Numbered from the stretch's first letter, positions 12,060-23,765 are shown. The stretch is DNA of 64,000 bases from Sequoia sempervirens (GCA_007258455.2 VDFB02275546.1:62001-126000), one strand, 5' to 3'. A program made the numbers and translations. Notes: generated from the sequence alone by a model not told the origin.

Positions 12060-12870
12060 AGTCTTGCATAAATCGCCTGTAATAACCCGCTAGCCCCATG
12101 AAGCTACGTATCTCTACCACATTCGTGGGCATAGGCCAATCTAAGATCGCTTGGATCTTTGTAGGATCCACTGAAATACCCTCCCCAGAGATCACATGAC
12201 CAAGGTATTGAACCTCAGTCCTAAAGAATTCACACTTTGACAAGTTAGCATACAGCTGATTATCTCACAATTATTGCAATACCTGTCGTAAATACTCCTC
12301 ATGTTCCTCCATCGTTCTAGAGTATACCAAAATATCGTCTAGGAACACAAGAACAAACCTATCAAGGTATGTACAAAATACCCCATTCATAAGACTCATG
12401 AACACTGAGGGTGCATTCATCAAACCAAATGGCACAACTGTGAACTCATAGTGACGATACCGCATTTGGAATGCAGTCTTATGAATATCTGACTCAAAGA
12501 TTCGAAGCTGATGATATCTTGACTTGAGATCAATCTTTGAAAAGATGGTAGCACCCTTGATCTGATCGAATAGATCATCAATCCTAGGAAGAGGATACCG
12601 ATTTCTGATGGTCACTTTGTTCAACTGTCGGTAATCAATGCATAACCGAAGTGAACCATCCTTCTTCTTCACGAAGATGACAGGTGCTCCCCATGGAGAA
12701 ACACTAGGGTGAATAAAACCCTTTTCTAGCAATTCCTCAAGCTGCAACCTAAGCTCTTTCAGCTCCTGAGTAGTCATACAATAGGGAGCTTGTGAAATGG
12801 GCTCTGATCTAGGTACCAAGTCTATCTTGAAGTCAATGTCCCTCTGAGGAGGCATCCCTGGAATCTCATC
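12060..12870 (-). pseudogene. Chromovirus reverse transcriptase domain
   Basis: Copies element RNA to cDNA using the Met-tRNA primer. Fingers and palm are recognisable in order: [74 protein letters not shown] and the catalytic FLDDILVYS, then [11 protein letters not shown] and [11 protein letters not shown]. The FLDD box keeps both aspartates. Two stops (TAA, TGA) sit next to each other just after EEYLRQVLQ. Confidence 0.92.
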
Positions 12871-12891
12871 TGGAAAGACATCAAAAAAATC

Positions 12892-13400
12892 CTAAAGGAT
12901 GGGGTGACTATCAAGAGAAATCTTCTCTTCTCCACCTCCTAGACCCAAATCATCCACTGTAATAGCAAACAATTGGCAACCTTGCCGCACACATCTTCTC
13001 AACTGCATAGCTGAGATGATCCTCAAAGAGATTGGCCTCTGAACCCCCACTACCTCTACCTCTCTACCAGATGCCCCAATGCATCTAATTGACTTATGTC
13101 GACAATCAATGACTGCACTATGAGCCTCTAGCCAATCCATTCCTATGACGACGTCATAAGAACCCAATGGAATAACATGTAGGTCCAAGGTAGTCTGGAG
13201 AGGTACAACTTCTAACCTACTCTCTGGCACAAAGGAAAGGGATGCAACTTTTGCACCCGAAGCTAACTCTACCTTCCACCTATCGACCTGCTTTACCGCA
13301 TCCAGTCTACATCATGTCACGACTGATGAAGAAACAAAGGAATCAAATGCTCCAGAATCAAATAGAATAGAAACTGGGTTACCCCCCAACATACCATAAG
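12892..13400 (-). pseudogene. Chromovirus aspartic protease domain
   Basis: Retropepsin-like protease that cuts the polyprotein. The active-site DSGA lies at 13348-13359 inside SILFDSGAFDSFVS, and the second half holds VIPLGSYDVVIGMDWLEAH, the usual 'D.ILGMDWL' turn. One TGA stop (13312-13314) lies between the two halves, and a TAG ends the segment before DFFDVFPDE. Active-site residues are kept. Confidence 0.85.
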
Positions 13401-13416
13401 CCTCAACCACTGTACC

Positions 13417-14706
13417 CTAGTGCTCTACCTGGCAGTTGTCAACCACTGCGAATACTCGATGCCCACGGCCTGCATCACCTACAGTCGGCTCTGACGCCGC
13501 TGGTCCCTGAGAATAACCCAACATGCCCTTATTGGGACACATCCTTGCTATGTGACCCTGTTGGCCACACACAAAACATCCAGTGCCTCTACCGAAGCCC
13601 CTGCCTGCAGGTGGTGCACTAGACTGCTGCACACTACCCCTGAAAGATGAATGAGAACTCTGTGTTGGCTGCTCAGAGTTGAAGCATCTCATGCACCTTC
13701 AACTCCTATCCCCCTACCTCTGCTAGAAACCCTTATGTTTCCCTTGGGAACCTTGCTACTGCTGCTGACCACTCTGAGATGGACCCTGCTGAGCTCTAGA
13801 AGGTGCACCTCCCTGAGGCTGACCTCCTCGAGCACTAGTCCCAACTACTGAACCATTGCCCACCTGCACTCCTACATGACCACCTAAGGCCATCGCTAGG
13901 TTCTCCTCAAAGAGCCTGGCCTTGTCAACCGCTGCCTCCATGGTCCTAGGTTTGAAAACCTGCACTCCACCACTGATACAGGCATTTAAGCCCCTGAGAA
14001 AATGTTGTACCAACATGCCCTCGTCATCACCTATGCCCGCATACTGTTTGAGCTCATAGAAACAACGCTCATACATCTCTACTAACATAGTCATCTGTCG
14101 AAGGGTGTGGAACTCATCCCCTCGACGCTGCCTCCAATGCTCGGAAAGAACTCTAGCCCGAAACTGCTCTAGAAACAACTCCCAAGAAACTGTACCAATA
14201 TCCAAATGGAGCTTCTGCTCCTCTAATCTCCACCAAGTGGAGGAAAATCCCCTCAAGTGCATGATAGCGCACCTAGCTTGAGTGTTGCTCCCATATGGGT
14301 GCATAGCAAAACACCTAGTCAAGTCAATGAGCCATGTCTCTGCCTCCAAACCACTACCTGATCCATCGAACGTGGGTGGTCGTGCTCTAAGAAAATCCCT
14401 CATATGGGCTGCTACCTCTGAATCAGAGTGAACTGGTACCTCTCTCTCTCCAACCACCACTGGCTCTACCTCCTACCTAGGCCCAAGGCGGGCAAGGGTC
14501 TCCTCTAACAACTAACGCAACTGAGCGTCCTCGATCCTAGGTGGATCCAGATTCTGATTGCCATCTCCCTAAATATTCTGAGAAGCCTATTGCTCCTCAT
14601 GGTCAGAAACAAGTGGAACATGTGGAGGTGGGTCTTGATGTTCCCCAATGCGACCGCGTAAACGTCTACGTCTATGACCCCCACCTTTTCCATGCCTGGG
14701 AGGCAT
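13417..14706 (-). pseudogene. gag: Chromovirus gag with CCHC zinc knuckle
   Basis: Gag forms the virus-like particle and binds the element RNA. The basic N terminus is followed by the retrotransposon gag core: DFLRARPPTFDGSG, AETWLIDLTRCFAMH, MHLRGFSSTWW, and FLEQFRARVLSEHWRQRRGDEF with FLRGLNACI. A Gln/Gly-rich linker precedes one zinc knuckle, CFVCGQQGHIARMC (13537-13578), of the regular CX2CX4HX4C form. Nine stops fall in this part, including one in a CAG run (QQQ then TAG). The longest uninterrupted stretch is 13756-14460. Confidence 0.88.
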
Positions 14707-14817
14707 TATCCTATACAGACACAAAAAGGGTATTAAGCACAACATGCAATTAAAACCCACACAACTAAAAGCTTAATGGGCTCATCATAATCCCAGAGTG
14801 CCCAGTGTTTAAACATA

Positions 14818-14830
14818 GGCTCTGATACCA
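14818..14830 (-). promoter_or_regulatory. Primer binding site for initiator Met-tRNA (chromovirus)
   Basis: The minus strand reads TGGTATCAGAGCC two bases after the 5' LTR end. This is the classic plant PBS complementary to the 3' end of initiator tRNA-Met. Confidence 0.92.
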
Positions 14831-16844
14831 TGTGTAATGCCCCCGCCACGCAACCCTAGGGGAAGTTGCAACTACTAAACAAATGCACAATTTTTTTTTG
14901 TTTTTTTGTTTAATTACAAATACAAGTATGATCACAACCCCATGCCAACAATCCCCTAAGGTTACGAGACAAAGATAATTAAATCACAAATTAATACAAC
15001 ATGCATGAAATGAAACATAACGACATTCACTTAACTAATTAAAGCACATACATTCCATACATGATATTTTCATTAAGACCATGAGATCCATCATGGTTAC
15101 CAATGACAGAAGTTATATAATTACAATTACATCTCTCATTCCCAGAATGAGGTAATTCAATAACATGATTGTTTATTACAAATTTCCACCTTGATAACAA
15201 TGAGGGGTAAATAAAATACAAGAGCAACTAGCATAAATGAAACCAAGGTAGCAATTGGAAGTGCAAGCTGTCCAACACGAAAGTCTCGTCCTCATAAGCC
15301 AATGCCAAAACAACAGAGTAAGGTGCACGTTCCATCCAACCATGTGATACCCAAAGGCTCACTGCCCGTGCTAGGAGATATTAACAAGGGTTTCAGGTCA
15401 AGACCAACAACCTCTATACATAGGCAACATGACTCAACTGAAAAGGATACGAACATGACATCACATGACACAAAGGTTACTATGCTTCCAGTTTTGAAAT
15501 AGTAATCACATCACAAAAACAAACATAATGTAGACTTAGGAGAAGTGTCATCACAATGTCACATGGGATATCCTGGCAAGTCTTCCTAGGTCCCGGCCCC
15601 CATCCCAGGATATCCTGGTAATCTCTAACGACTCTCGGCCCCACATGCAAACCAATGCGGAATCAGTTATCTTTCAAAGGGACAAGATAACGATCTTGCC
15701 ATTCCAGGCCTTCTTGTCTCATCCCAAGTCTATACAAGCACATGCGTCCATGAGCGAGGCAAAATTAATCTTTTTAAATGTTGGTACCGCCTATGCTAAT
15801 TAATTGGTTTAGGTTTTCACTAAATTAACCAACTTACATTGAGATCTCCTGGCACCACTTTGTGTTCCAGCCCTCAATGCAAGCCACTTCTCTAAGACAA
15901 CACGTGGAACTACGCCACCACCAAAGGTACTCAAATACGACCTAGGGATAATGAATCCCTAACCACGACATGAAGTAGATAAAACCCGCCCAAGATAATC
16001 AGATATAACACTAGACACACGTAAACGCTACCCATGGCAAACAAGGTTGAATGACATGCTGACAACCCCAAAACACATAAAAGACGACTCAATCTGGAAG
16101 ACTTACGAGAACCGACTCAACACCCAACAAGAATAAGCACCCCACAATGAAAGAAAGCTTGCAAACAAAATAAGGTAATCTACCTTCGGATTTTGTAAAT
16201 CCAATCATCCATCGCATTAGTGCATTTAAACAGTTTAAATAACTAGGTTCTTGCACAATCACATAAGGGTTTGAATGTTCGTTTGATTCTTGTTGACGCA
16301 ATACACACAATATCTTTAAATCAATTTCTTTTCTTTTAATAACCAATAATTTCCCATAAACCAACTTTCATTTATCCCTTAACAATTAACTCATTATAAT
16401 TTAAATATTCCTTTCATTTAGAAAATAAATCACATTTAAAAATATATATATATTTATTAAATATCTATATAATCAGATATACATATATATATACACTCGA
16501 TATATATATACCTAATTACATATATATAAAATATATATATATATATAATTAATATTTACATGTGCATGATAATTACTTAAGCATTTATTAAAATATATTA
16601 TACACATATTATAATATATATATTATATAATAGTATTAAATTATTATATATAACATATATATTAAAATATATATATAAATTATATTTTAATTGACAAAAT
16701 AAAATATTGAAAACAAATTTCATATTATATATATTAAATATAAAACATATAATATACAATATGTTATATGTTTTATATTTAATAAATATAATAAATGAAA
16801 TTTTAAAAAAAGTAAATTTTAAACCAAACGCCATCCACATTTTA

Positions 16845-16975
16845 GGGTTCGGTCGTGCCCTGTTTGAACAGGGGACGCAGCCCCCATGAATGGGGGCGGC
16901 GGCCTGTGTAGGCAGCGATGGGGCTGCCTCCACAGGCAGTCGTTGCCACTCTTGGGGCGGCCGAGGGTTTAAACC
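16845..16975. repeat. GC hairpin island, sister copy in 5' LTR
   Basis: Holds CCCTGTTTGAACAGGG (one C-to-T change from the perfect palindrome at 2940-3078), GCCCCCATGAATGGGGGC, and CCTGTG...CACAGG enclosing GGCAGCG...GCTGCC. The inner arm pairs AGGTAGC/GCTACCT in the other LTR and AGGCAGC/GCTGCCT here, so both arms changed together. Confidence 0.65.
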
Positions 16976-17154
16976 CTCCCCCAATACACATAGCCCATCA
17001 TTTAAATCAATCCGCCATAAGGATTTTCACACGCCTTCGATTGGTAAAAAGGCAAAAATTCTGGGTTAAACTCAGACTGGTAAAAAAAAACACAGTTTCT
17101 CATTGTTCGAATTTTTTTGATATAAACATTTCACAAATAAATAAATGTATATGT

Positions 17155-17183
17155 ATTTGCATATATATATATATATACGTATA

Positions 17184-17214
<31 letters not shown>

Positions 17215-17222
17215 GCATATAC
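17155..17222. repeat. AT/CATATA microsatellite
   Basis: Imperfect ATATATGTATATAT run, much longer than at the matching place in the other LTR (about 8397-8427). Simple slippage expansion. Confidence 0.8.
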
Positions 17223-18494
17223 ACAGTCATAATAAATGACTGTAAAAATGCTTATTTTCCATACCCAGATTGAGCAAATGCTCAATCTAAGAATTACAAT
17301 AATTTGCCATTGAAATTGCAAGATTTACCACAAAAAAATAAAGATTTCTCACAATATGAATTGAGATCTTTCCAAGCAATTACACTTTCAAAGAAAACCA
17401 TTGAATTTCCATGCTTGTTTTCAAGATTTTCATAGATAGTTTTCATTCACTTTTTTTTTGTTTTCACTAAGTTTGAGAGTTCTTTTGTTCAAATTCAAAT
17501 GAAGATCTTCTCATGGGTTTTCAATCAAAGTTTGAATTCCATTAACAAATTGAACCATTTCAAACAAAAAGCAATAGGATTTCAAAATGAGATTGCATAA
17601 TAATAAAAAAAAACATGGAACCTTTTGTTTTTCTCCAAGCTATTTGAATCCTTCAATGGAGGTTGCTCTCCTTCAAATTTTGCTTCAACCAATCTTTCCA
17701 ATCCTTCTTCAAAATTTTCTCCAAGAATTTTCAAGTTTTTGTTGCTCTCCAAAATTACCATTTTCAAAAAAAGATCATTCAAAAAAGAAAATGCATTTCC
17801 TTATGCCCTTCTCCAAAATTGTCAAACCCCTAATTTGGGTTCACCCACCATAGTTATTGCTATTTTGGATATTTTTGGATATTTTCATTTTTGAAATTTA
17901 CTAAAACAATTCTATTTCCCATTTCAAATGCATAACAATTATTTAAAACAAAATTCTATTTGCACCCCAAAAGCCAATTAAATTCTCTTTTATCTACAAA
18001 ATTGAATTTGCTAATTGCATTTAACAAAAAAACATTTTTTAATTTTATTTCAAGAGGAATGCAAGGCAATTACTATTTTTTTTTATTTGCCACAATATCT
18101 ATTAATGCTAACACAATTGAACTAATTTAATTAATCAACAATAAATCTAATTCATGATTAGGTCATTTTATTGATTGAATTTAATTAATTAATTAATTAA
18201 TTAATAAGCACTCTTTTATGAATTTTGGCAATAAATTTAAATAAAGCAAACACCATTTCACTAGGAAATTTAATCACGCAAGAAAAGAGAGACGAGACGA
18301 CAAGAAAATAACTTATCCCAACTGACAACCCGATGACCCACTATGGCTAGGGTGATGTCATGACACAGAAACCCAAGCTACTATCTCCCAATCGTTTTCC
18401 GTTGGACAAGGGACATGCTCAGACCTGCGAAATCAGGTGGAGTCAATGTCCTATACCTGCATCATGCACACAACACGAGTGTCGAACATGCATA

Positions 18495-18625
18495 CATATA
18501 TATATAAATATTAAAACACACCGTGAAGAGGGAATTGCAGAATCACAGGGCACTCGCGTGCGAGTGATGTGATCTCGTCCCCTTCACCAATACAATATCG
18601 CTAACTGACGCCTCTATTCATCAAT
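18495..18625 (-). promoter_or_regulatory. Putative LTR promoter block, 5' LTR copy
   Basis: Same layout as 9693-9830: a TATATATATATGTATG element (about 18495-18506) and upstream palindrome CACTCGCGTGCGAGTG (18551-18566). This is the copy that would have driven the element. Inferred from position and conservation only. Confidence 0.5.
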
Positions 18626-18854
18626 GGTATAATCAAAGCATAAAGCATCAATAATTCACATACATGATAATTTTAATCCATAACATGAAATAGTAATATC
18701 ATCTGAACAAAGTACCATCACATCAAAAACACAATATTTACATCGCTTATCAATGAGTAGTCAAAGTAATCAAGTTACAACCAACGTGCTGACAACGCAA
18801 AACATACATAACGAACACTGTTCCATCAAAAGAACAAAATGGAGGGGTGTTACA

Positions 18855-18859
18855 ATTTG
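18855..18859. repeat. Target site duplication ATTTG, right copy
   Basis: Directly follows LTR end TTACA at 18854; pairs with 1053-1057. Confidence 0.9.
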
Positions 18860-18899
18860 GAAAATATTTTTATTTTTTCTTGTGTGGTTGATGTAGTGA

Positions 18900-19510
18900 G
18901 AAATATAGACATTGTATTATGGTCACTCCAATATGTCTATTTTGCAGATTTGAAATCTATTTTTGTCAATATTTGACTAGGCATGGTCAATTAATGATTC
19001 TAGAAATAGATTACTTTTGTCAAATAATAAATCTATTTTGTTGGTTTGGAAGAAGCTTTCTAGTCCATTTTTAATTGCGTTTTCTTGTTCTATATTGATA
19101 TTGAGATCTCCCAAAATTATGATTTTTTCATTAATGTGTACCTAATTCAATGCTTGTTTGATGATCTCAATGATTGCAAAAAAATTGTACCAAGAGACAC
19201 ATATAGATTTATTAGATTTATTTTGTATTTTTGTATAGTTAATTTTACTAGTATAGCTTCAATGTTGTTGGTTTTGATTTTATGATTTGTATTACTTTTT
19301 TTATACATATCATGATTTCACATATAATATGCATGGAAATACATATAAATTATTCTAATTTGTTATTGATATTACAATAAGATGTATGCATTTCTTGTAA
19401 ACATATTATATTGGATTTGATGAAGTCGTAGTCATTTACAACATCATCAATATGGGATTTTAAGCTTCATGTATTCAAGGAGATAATAGATATTGGTGTA
19501 TTCATGTTTG
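18900..19510 (-). pseudogene. Helentron C-terminal endonuclease (EEP-type) domain
   Basis: Reading the minus strand: SLKSHIDDVVNDYDFIKSN with IICLQEMH (19381-19500; the Glu of LQE is a catalytic metal ligand in this family), then IIILGDLNINI (about 19095-19120; the GDxN box), then SLIDHA.SNID (DxW-like position, Trp changed to a stop) and WSDHNTMSIFL (18900-18932; the SDH box). The order LQE, GDLN, SDH is that of endonuclease/exonuclease/phosphatase folds found in LINEs and Helentrons. Its place right after helicase motif VI, not before an RT, assigns it to a Helentron. Stops and frame changes prevent function. Confidence 0.8.
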
Positions 19511-19589
19511 TGATGTTTTTTGTATTAGAATTGATATTTTTTTTTTTGTGGCTAATCAATGCATTTTGTTTACAAATTTATTTTTTAAT

Positions 19590-19785
19590 TTAAAATTTTA
19601 TTTTGTTAATGGATTCAATGGATAGTGAATCCATATTTAGTACACATGATAATGCATTGTAGACTAGTCCATATGACATGACTCTTAATGGGTCAAAAGT
19701 GATTTCATCAAGTGTGAGACCTTGTGATCTATGAATTGTTTGTACACATGCAATTTTTGTAGTGAATTGTTTTCATATTATTTTT
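19590..19785 (-). pseudogene. Helentron helicase, motifs V-VI
   Basis: The minus strand reads KQFTTKIACVQTIHRSQGLT, LDEITFDPLRVMSYGLVYNA and LSCV. TIH.SQG.TLDE and GLVYVALSR are the last conserved motifs of PIF1-type helicases; the final Arg is changed to Cys here. Open across about 60 codons. The reading continues across the LINE insertion to 21185. Confidence 0.85.
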
Positions 19786-21181
19786 TATAAGATAAGTAGC
19801 ATTTACAGGGTGTTGTACCCTTTGCACAGAAATCCCATAGGGTTAAAAAGAAGCTATTTCAAAACATAACATGAACTAGGAAAAAAATAGAAAAAGATGA
19901 CCAACAACTATAGAACAACAAACAAGGACTAGACAACCCCAGAACATGAGGGGACTAATCTGAATCCCGAAGCCCTAGGCCGTGAAGAAGTGATGGATTT
20001 GGGAAGTCCCTTCTTCTTCCTTAGCACAATAGACTAGGAAGACTTAGAATCAACATCCACTAATCGAGGAGAGAGGATCAAATCCACAACAACCACCCCG
20101 AGTAAGGAGCCACCACGCAATGAGGGAGCCAACTACGTAGAAGAGGAAATAGGAGCAATCAAAGGATCAACAAAGTCGATCAATGAGGGATAGGTAGGTC
20201 TGCCAGGACAATGACAACATATCGAGGCAACAAAGGTTCCACAAAATGGATAGCCAAAAGGGGAGCCTGGAATGGCTCAGACACCAATGGAGGAATAAGA
20301 GGGTCACCCTCCTTAGAGGAATCATCCAAAGAGGGATAACTAACCATGAGGTGGTCCGAGAGAGCATTCTTCCACCAAGTACTAGTGCCCTTGTGGTGAG
20401 CAAGAGGGAAACGAGAGGGAAAATGACCAGTGGAGAAACACCTCCTGCACCGAAAGGGGAGGCCCTCATAATCTAGCAGCTACGTCCAAGGTCGTTCCAC
20501 CACCATCAAAACCACATCACCATGGAGAGGTTTGGAAATTTCTAGATCAACTAAAATATGATCCACCACAGTATGCCCTAGACCCCAAGACATAGATTCC
20601 ACCTTCAAAAAGTGTCCAATGGAGTTGCCAATAGCTTCAAAACAAGAATCCTCCCAAAACTGGAGAGGGAGATTCATCAGACGGACCCAAAATGGTCTGA
20701 TATTCAATGGCTCAGTTAGAGGAACATTGAATGGATACCTCACATATACCCCCTATCTAACACACAATCCCTCTCTGCAGGGGAGGAAAAGGTAGCAAAG
20801 AAAAACCCCCTAGCACTAAGATAGAGCTCAATCAACCCAGAGACAACAGGCTTCCAGGATACAAAAATACACTCATGCAGATCTGGAAGGGAGGGCCACA
20901 ATCCATTGAACCTGCAAACCACATCCTACCTCAAATAGAAATCCTCATTCTCAGCAACTTCAAAACCATAGACTACAACAGGGGAAGCATGGGCATAGGG
21001 AAGAGGTCAAACCCTAGCTAGAGCAGGCATAGATCGAGTACCATCCTTAGAAATCACCTCAGAGAAGGACTTCCGATGGCCTCCCGTAGTAGCCCTAAAG
21101 CTATGGACTCCAGAAGGAACACTAGAAGAAAGAGCAGGTAGCACCACAGGGAGAAGAGACACAAAGGGGACGACACCCATT
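19785..21181 (-). mobile_element. LINE-derived insertion with ORF1 and 3' end but no ORF2
   Basis: Inserted in the Helentron helicase, whose coding reading stops near 21185 and resumes near 19785. The minus strand starts at an ATG (21181), encodes a DUF4283-type ORF1, and ends with a LINE-like 3' tail containing CAAAGGGTACAACACCCTG and an A-rich end. No endonuclease or RT lies between. It is thus an internally deleted or ORF1-only LINE. I could not settle the target duplication; both junctions are TATTAT-rich. Confidence 0.65.
20167..21181 (-). pseudogene. LINE ORF1 (DUF4283 and zinc-knuckle remnant)
   Basis: Starts MGVVPFVSLLPVV, includes HRKSFSEVIS, then DVVCRFNGLWPSLPDLHECI, VLDRGYM, RPFWVRLMNLPLQFWEDSCF and EAIGNSIGHFLKVESMSWG: a standard DUF4283 protein that binds LINE RNA. 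A zinc knuckle follows as CRRCFSTGHFPSRF, where the last Cys is changed to Phe. Breaks: stops after ALARV and after DFYLR, a frame change near 20740, and a stop near 20479. No intact product. Confidence 0.75.
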
Positions 21182-21184
21182 ATA

Positions 21185-22250
21185 ATATCGATATTTTGAG
21201 TTTGTTACACATTTTTCTATTTGTAGTATAGGCACCCATTATTTCAATGTTGTGTTGGTGTATATAGATATTGGAGTTTTCTAGATTATTATCAATCTAT
21301 TTTAGTATAGTTAAATTTAAACCATATAATATCTATATTGTTGTGAATTATATATTCTTGGAAATACCATCTACTCCATTTACAAGACCATATTCAATGT
21401 TGTAATTTTTGGTGTGTAGTTCAACAAGCATACCAATTTTTAGGATTATTTTATTTTTCTAGAAGTTTATCAACCTGTGTTCATGTATTGCCATAGTTTT
21501 CATCAATATCATCAACTAGGTCAATAAAAATTTCTTGACTAAAAATAATTGACAACACTTTGGTGTTGTGCAAGGTCACAGATTTATTCGTTTCAAAAAG
21601 ATACAAGAATCTTGGATCTATAGGGGATGCTCGTAGAAAATTACTATTAAGGAAAGATATATCATTATTAGATTGTGTATTCACTCATAGTTTGTTGAGT
21701 ATAATAAACATTTCATTTCTTTGATGCATAATTGTTTGTAATTCATAGCAGTATATGTGATCATTCCAAAAAGTGTATGGTACTATTTCTTTGTTTATTA
21801 TAGGATTTTGAAAAATGAGGTTGTCGAGAGCATGATATGCTTGATAGAGATCACCATAAAAATAATGTCAACATCCCCAAAATATTTTGTCAGTGTATGG
21901 TTAATTTTTCTCATTTTTTATTGATAGAGTATTAGAATCGACTATCTATTAAGGAGGCCTCATCTAGAAACAAGATGTGTAACTATTCATAGTGTTTTTG
22001 CATAAAGTATCTAGTATTTCATTACTAAGTGGATTTTAAGAGGATTTTTGAAGGACATTTGCAATGTAGAATATATTATTGATCCACCTATGTTATAGGC
22101 TACTTTTCTTGTATAGGACATTATTAATCACTTTTGTTTTAATAGATCAGATAGAGGGTTGGAATTATAAATACATATGAGCATTTTTTTTTTTTTTAAA
22201 GCTATAAATGTCTTGTTCCTACACTCTCTATCAAGAAAATATGAATTGGT
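21185..22250 (-). pseudogene. Helentron helicase, motifs I-IV part
   Basis: A degenerate Walker A region reads KPIHIFLIESVGTRHL (about 22205-22250; GxxGxGK(S/T) is lost). Motif III region GDLYQAYHALDNLIF (about 21810-21855) is followed by VPYTFWNDHIYCYELQTIMH and an open 67-codon stretch (21481-21684) with ASPIDPRFLYLFETNKSV. The part nearest the insertion reads KIGMLVELHTKNYNIEYGLV NGVDGI (21330-21440). These follow PIF1/Helitron helicase order. Many stops. Confidence 0.75.
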
Positions 22251-22779
22251 TTTTTTATGTTAAGTTTTTCTTGTTGCAATGTCTTCAATAATTGCTTATT
22301 GTTCTTTGTTGAACATTCTTATTAGTTTATAGTATTCCATGTTATTGAGAAGAATTAGATTTTGTACAAATTGTAATCCAATGTCAAGTTTCTTGATTTT
22401 TTATCTTTTATTTAACCATTCTAGAGCCATACCAAGGTCATATGGTTCAATCTTGTTATAGCTATTATTTTCTTTATTTGACAATTTTGTAGTCGATATT
22501 TTGTTCTTCTCTAGTTCTTTAGTTGCATCTTCTAAATCTCCACACAAATTATTGAAATTGTATGTATATTTGGATTTATTTTTTGTATAGTGTCCTCATA
22601 AAAAAGATACACTTATGTAAATGATTTAAATCCATTTTAATGTATCTCCATTATCAATAAAGGGAACATATCGCAATAGTATTTCTCTGCAATAGTTTTC
22701 ATAATCAGGATGTTTATTCTATTTGAAGATTTGAATAATCATCAAATTTCTTATTTTTTAGGGTTTTTTTTGGTCCTTT

Positions 22780-23765
22780 TATGTTCTGATGTGAATTGAG
22801 CAAGGCATATTTGTTCTAAATTTTGAGAAAGATGCAAATAGCAATCAATGATTGATAGACACGTTATGTTCTTTGATTCACCAAGTTCTATTCTCAAAGC
22901 CAATGTCAATTTGAGAATGATTTTTTTCTCTTGTGCTGATCATGTGTTTATGAATACATATTTTCTTGAACTTTAAATTAATGATAGAGAAAGAGTTAAG
23001 TGAAGAAGTTGAGTGGATATTTGTTGCAAATTCAATAATGCATTTCCAAGTGTTTGTATCATTTGTATAGCATCTATTTTTGTTCCTTTTTGTTCTTTAT
23101 GTATTCTTTTGAAATAGTTCTAGAAAAAAAAATTCTACTTTTTTCATGTAGGATGAACAATATGTTGCAATGACATAAGTATTAAGTACAAATTGCACAT
23201 TTGTATTTTTTTACCATAAATTTGGTATTTTGGTACCAAAACTATTAGTCCATGTATGAGCGAGTTTTCTTTTGAGGAATATATTTATCTTTTTAGTGTT
23301 GATTATATAGCTTTTATATAATCATGTTTGGTTATTGATATTTTATTTAAGAATGAAGTAAAGGTGAGAGATTCATCGTAATGTTCTTGTTCGATTACAT
23401 TTTGAATGTTAGTGGCATCATTGATTATGATTTGTTTAGTTATTATAATTGGTTCAAGTATTTTTTTTTCATTGGTCGAATTCGAAAATTGTATCTACAT
23501 TATATTTTGGTGGATTTTCTACAACTTCTTGTATGGTGATGCATCTGGTGATGTTGATGCATGTTTGTAAATTTATCTTGTATCAAGTTTTTATTGCATG
23601 TAATATACTTATCTATGAATTGTTCAATTTTAGTATCAAGAGAATTTCCATATATGAGTGCATTTTTAATCCATATCAATGCATGATCATGTTCATTTCC
23701 TTTATTTTGAAATTATCTTACAAAATATAAATTATTCACATGCCCAAGTAGTGTATCATTATTTC
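22780..23765 (-). pseudogene. Helentron Rep (HUH nuclease) part
   Basis: Rep nicks and joins DNA during rolling-circle transposition. The minus strand reads FQNKGNEHDHALIWIKNA (HDH at about 23683-23691, the two-His metal-binding motif), then CNKNLIQDKFTNMHQHHQ and RPMKKK, resembling the 'E.Q.RG..H.H.L.W......G' and 'H.HT..CRK...CRF.FP..PM' blocks of Helentron Reps. Farther on, IDAIQMIQTLGNALLNLQQI and SSRKYVFINT match the block before the helicase. A long open plus-strand frame at 23449-23730 is its shadow. Confidence 0.75.

Larger units (their letters stand above)
10078..14706 (-). pseudogene. Chromovirus gag-pol polyprotein, one frame with stops
   Basis: A single reading frame of 1,543 codons from ATG at 14706 (start of a basic peptide MPPRHGKGGGHRRRR) to TAA at 10078-10080 carries gag, zinc knuckle, protease, RT, RNase H, integrase and chromodomain in order. 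I see no frameshift in the whole frame, only internal stops: by reading, 12 TAG, 4 TGA and 1 TAA. Several TAGs stand where the family has Gln (for example before ALYG in integrase and after the last Cys of the HHCC finger), which fits CAG-to-TAG transitions. The single gag-pol frame is normal for this group. The protein cannot be made in full; the catalytic motifs themselves are mostly intact. Confidence 0.9.
1058..18854 (-). mobile_element. Complete Ty3/gypsy chromovirus (Tekay/Del-like) with nested insertion
   Basis: Full-length LTR retrotransposon on the minus strand, bounded by ATTTG target duplications. The 5' LTR is 14833-18854 (4,022 bp). The internal region (10056-14832, 4,777 bp) runs PBS, gag-pol, PPT. 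The 3' LTR is 1058-10055 and is lengthened by a nested solo LTR. LTR ends are mutual inverted repeats (TGTAATGCCCC against TGTAACACCCC). Domain order gag-PR-RT-RNaseH-INT-chromodomain is that of a chromovirus; very long LTRs and an initiator Met-tRNA PBS suit the Tekay/Del clade, though clade placement is inference. The two LTRs are clearly alike by eye but differ by many transitions, microsatellite length changes and an indel of about 70 bp (extra sequence at about 16056-16124), so the insertion is old. Confidence 0.93.
14833..18854 (-). repeat. 5' LTR of chromovirus (4,022 bp)
   Basis: From TGTAATGCCCCCGCC to GGAGGGGTGTTACA on the plus strand; transcription of the element would run leftward from here. 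It matches the 3' LTR over its length and contains the same GC hairpin island (16845-16975), AT microsatellites, promoter block and short shadow frames. Confidence 0.92.

Noticed and set aside
14818..14830. tRNA-Met-like sequences at 14818, 48108 and 50139
   Set aside because: Only the 12-14 bases of primer binding sites are present; there is no tRNA cloverleaf.
20246..20476. 76-codon plus-strand frame
   Set aside because: Antisense shadow of the LINE ORF1 zinc-knuckle region.
23449..23730. 93-codon plus-strand frame that looks membrane-like
   Set aside because: Antisense of the Helentron HUH region; the hydrophobic appearance is due to AT-rich codons.
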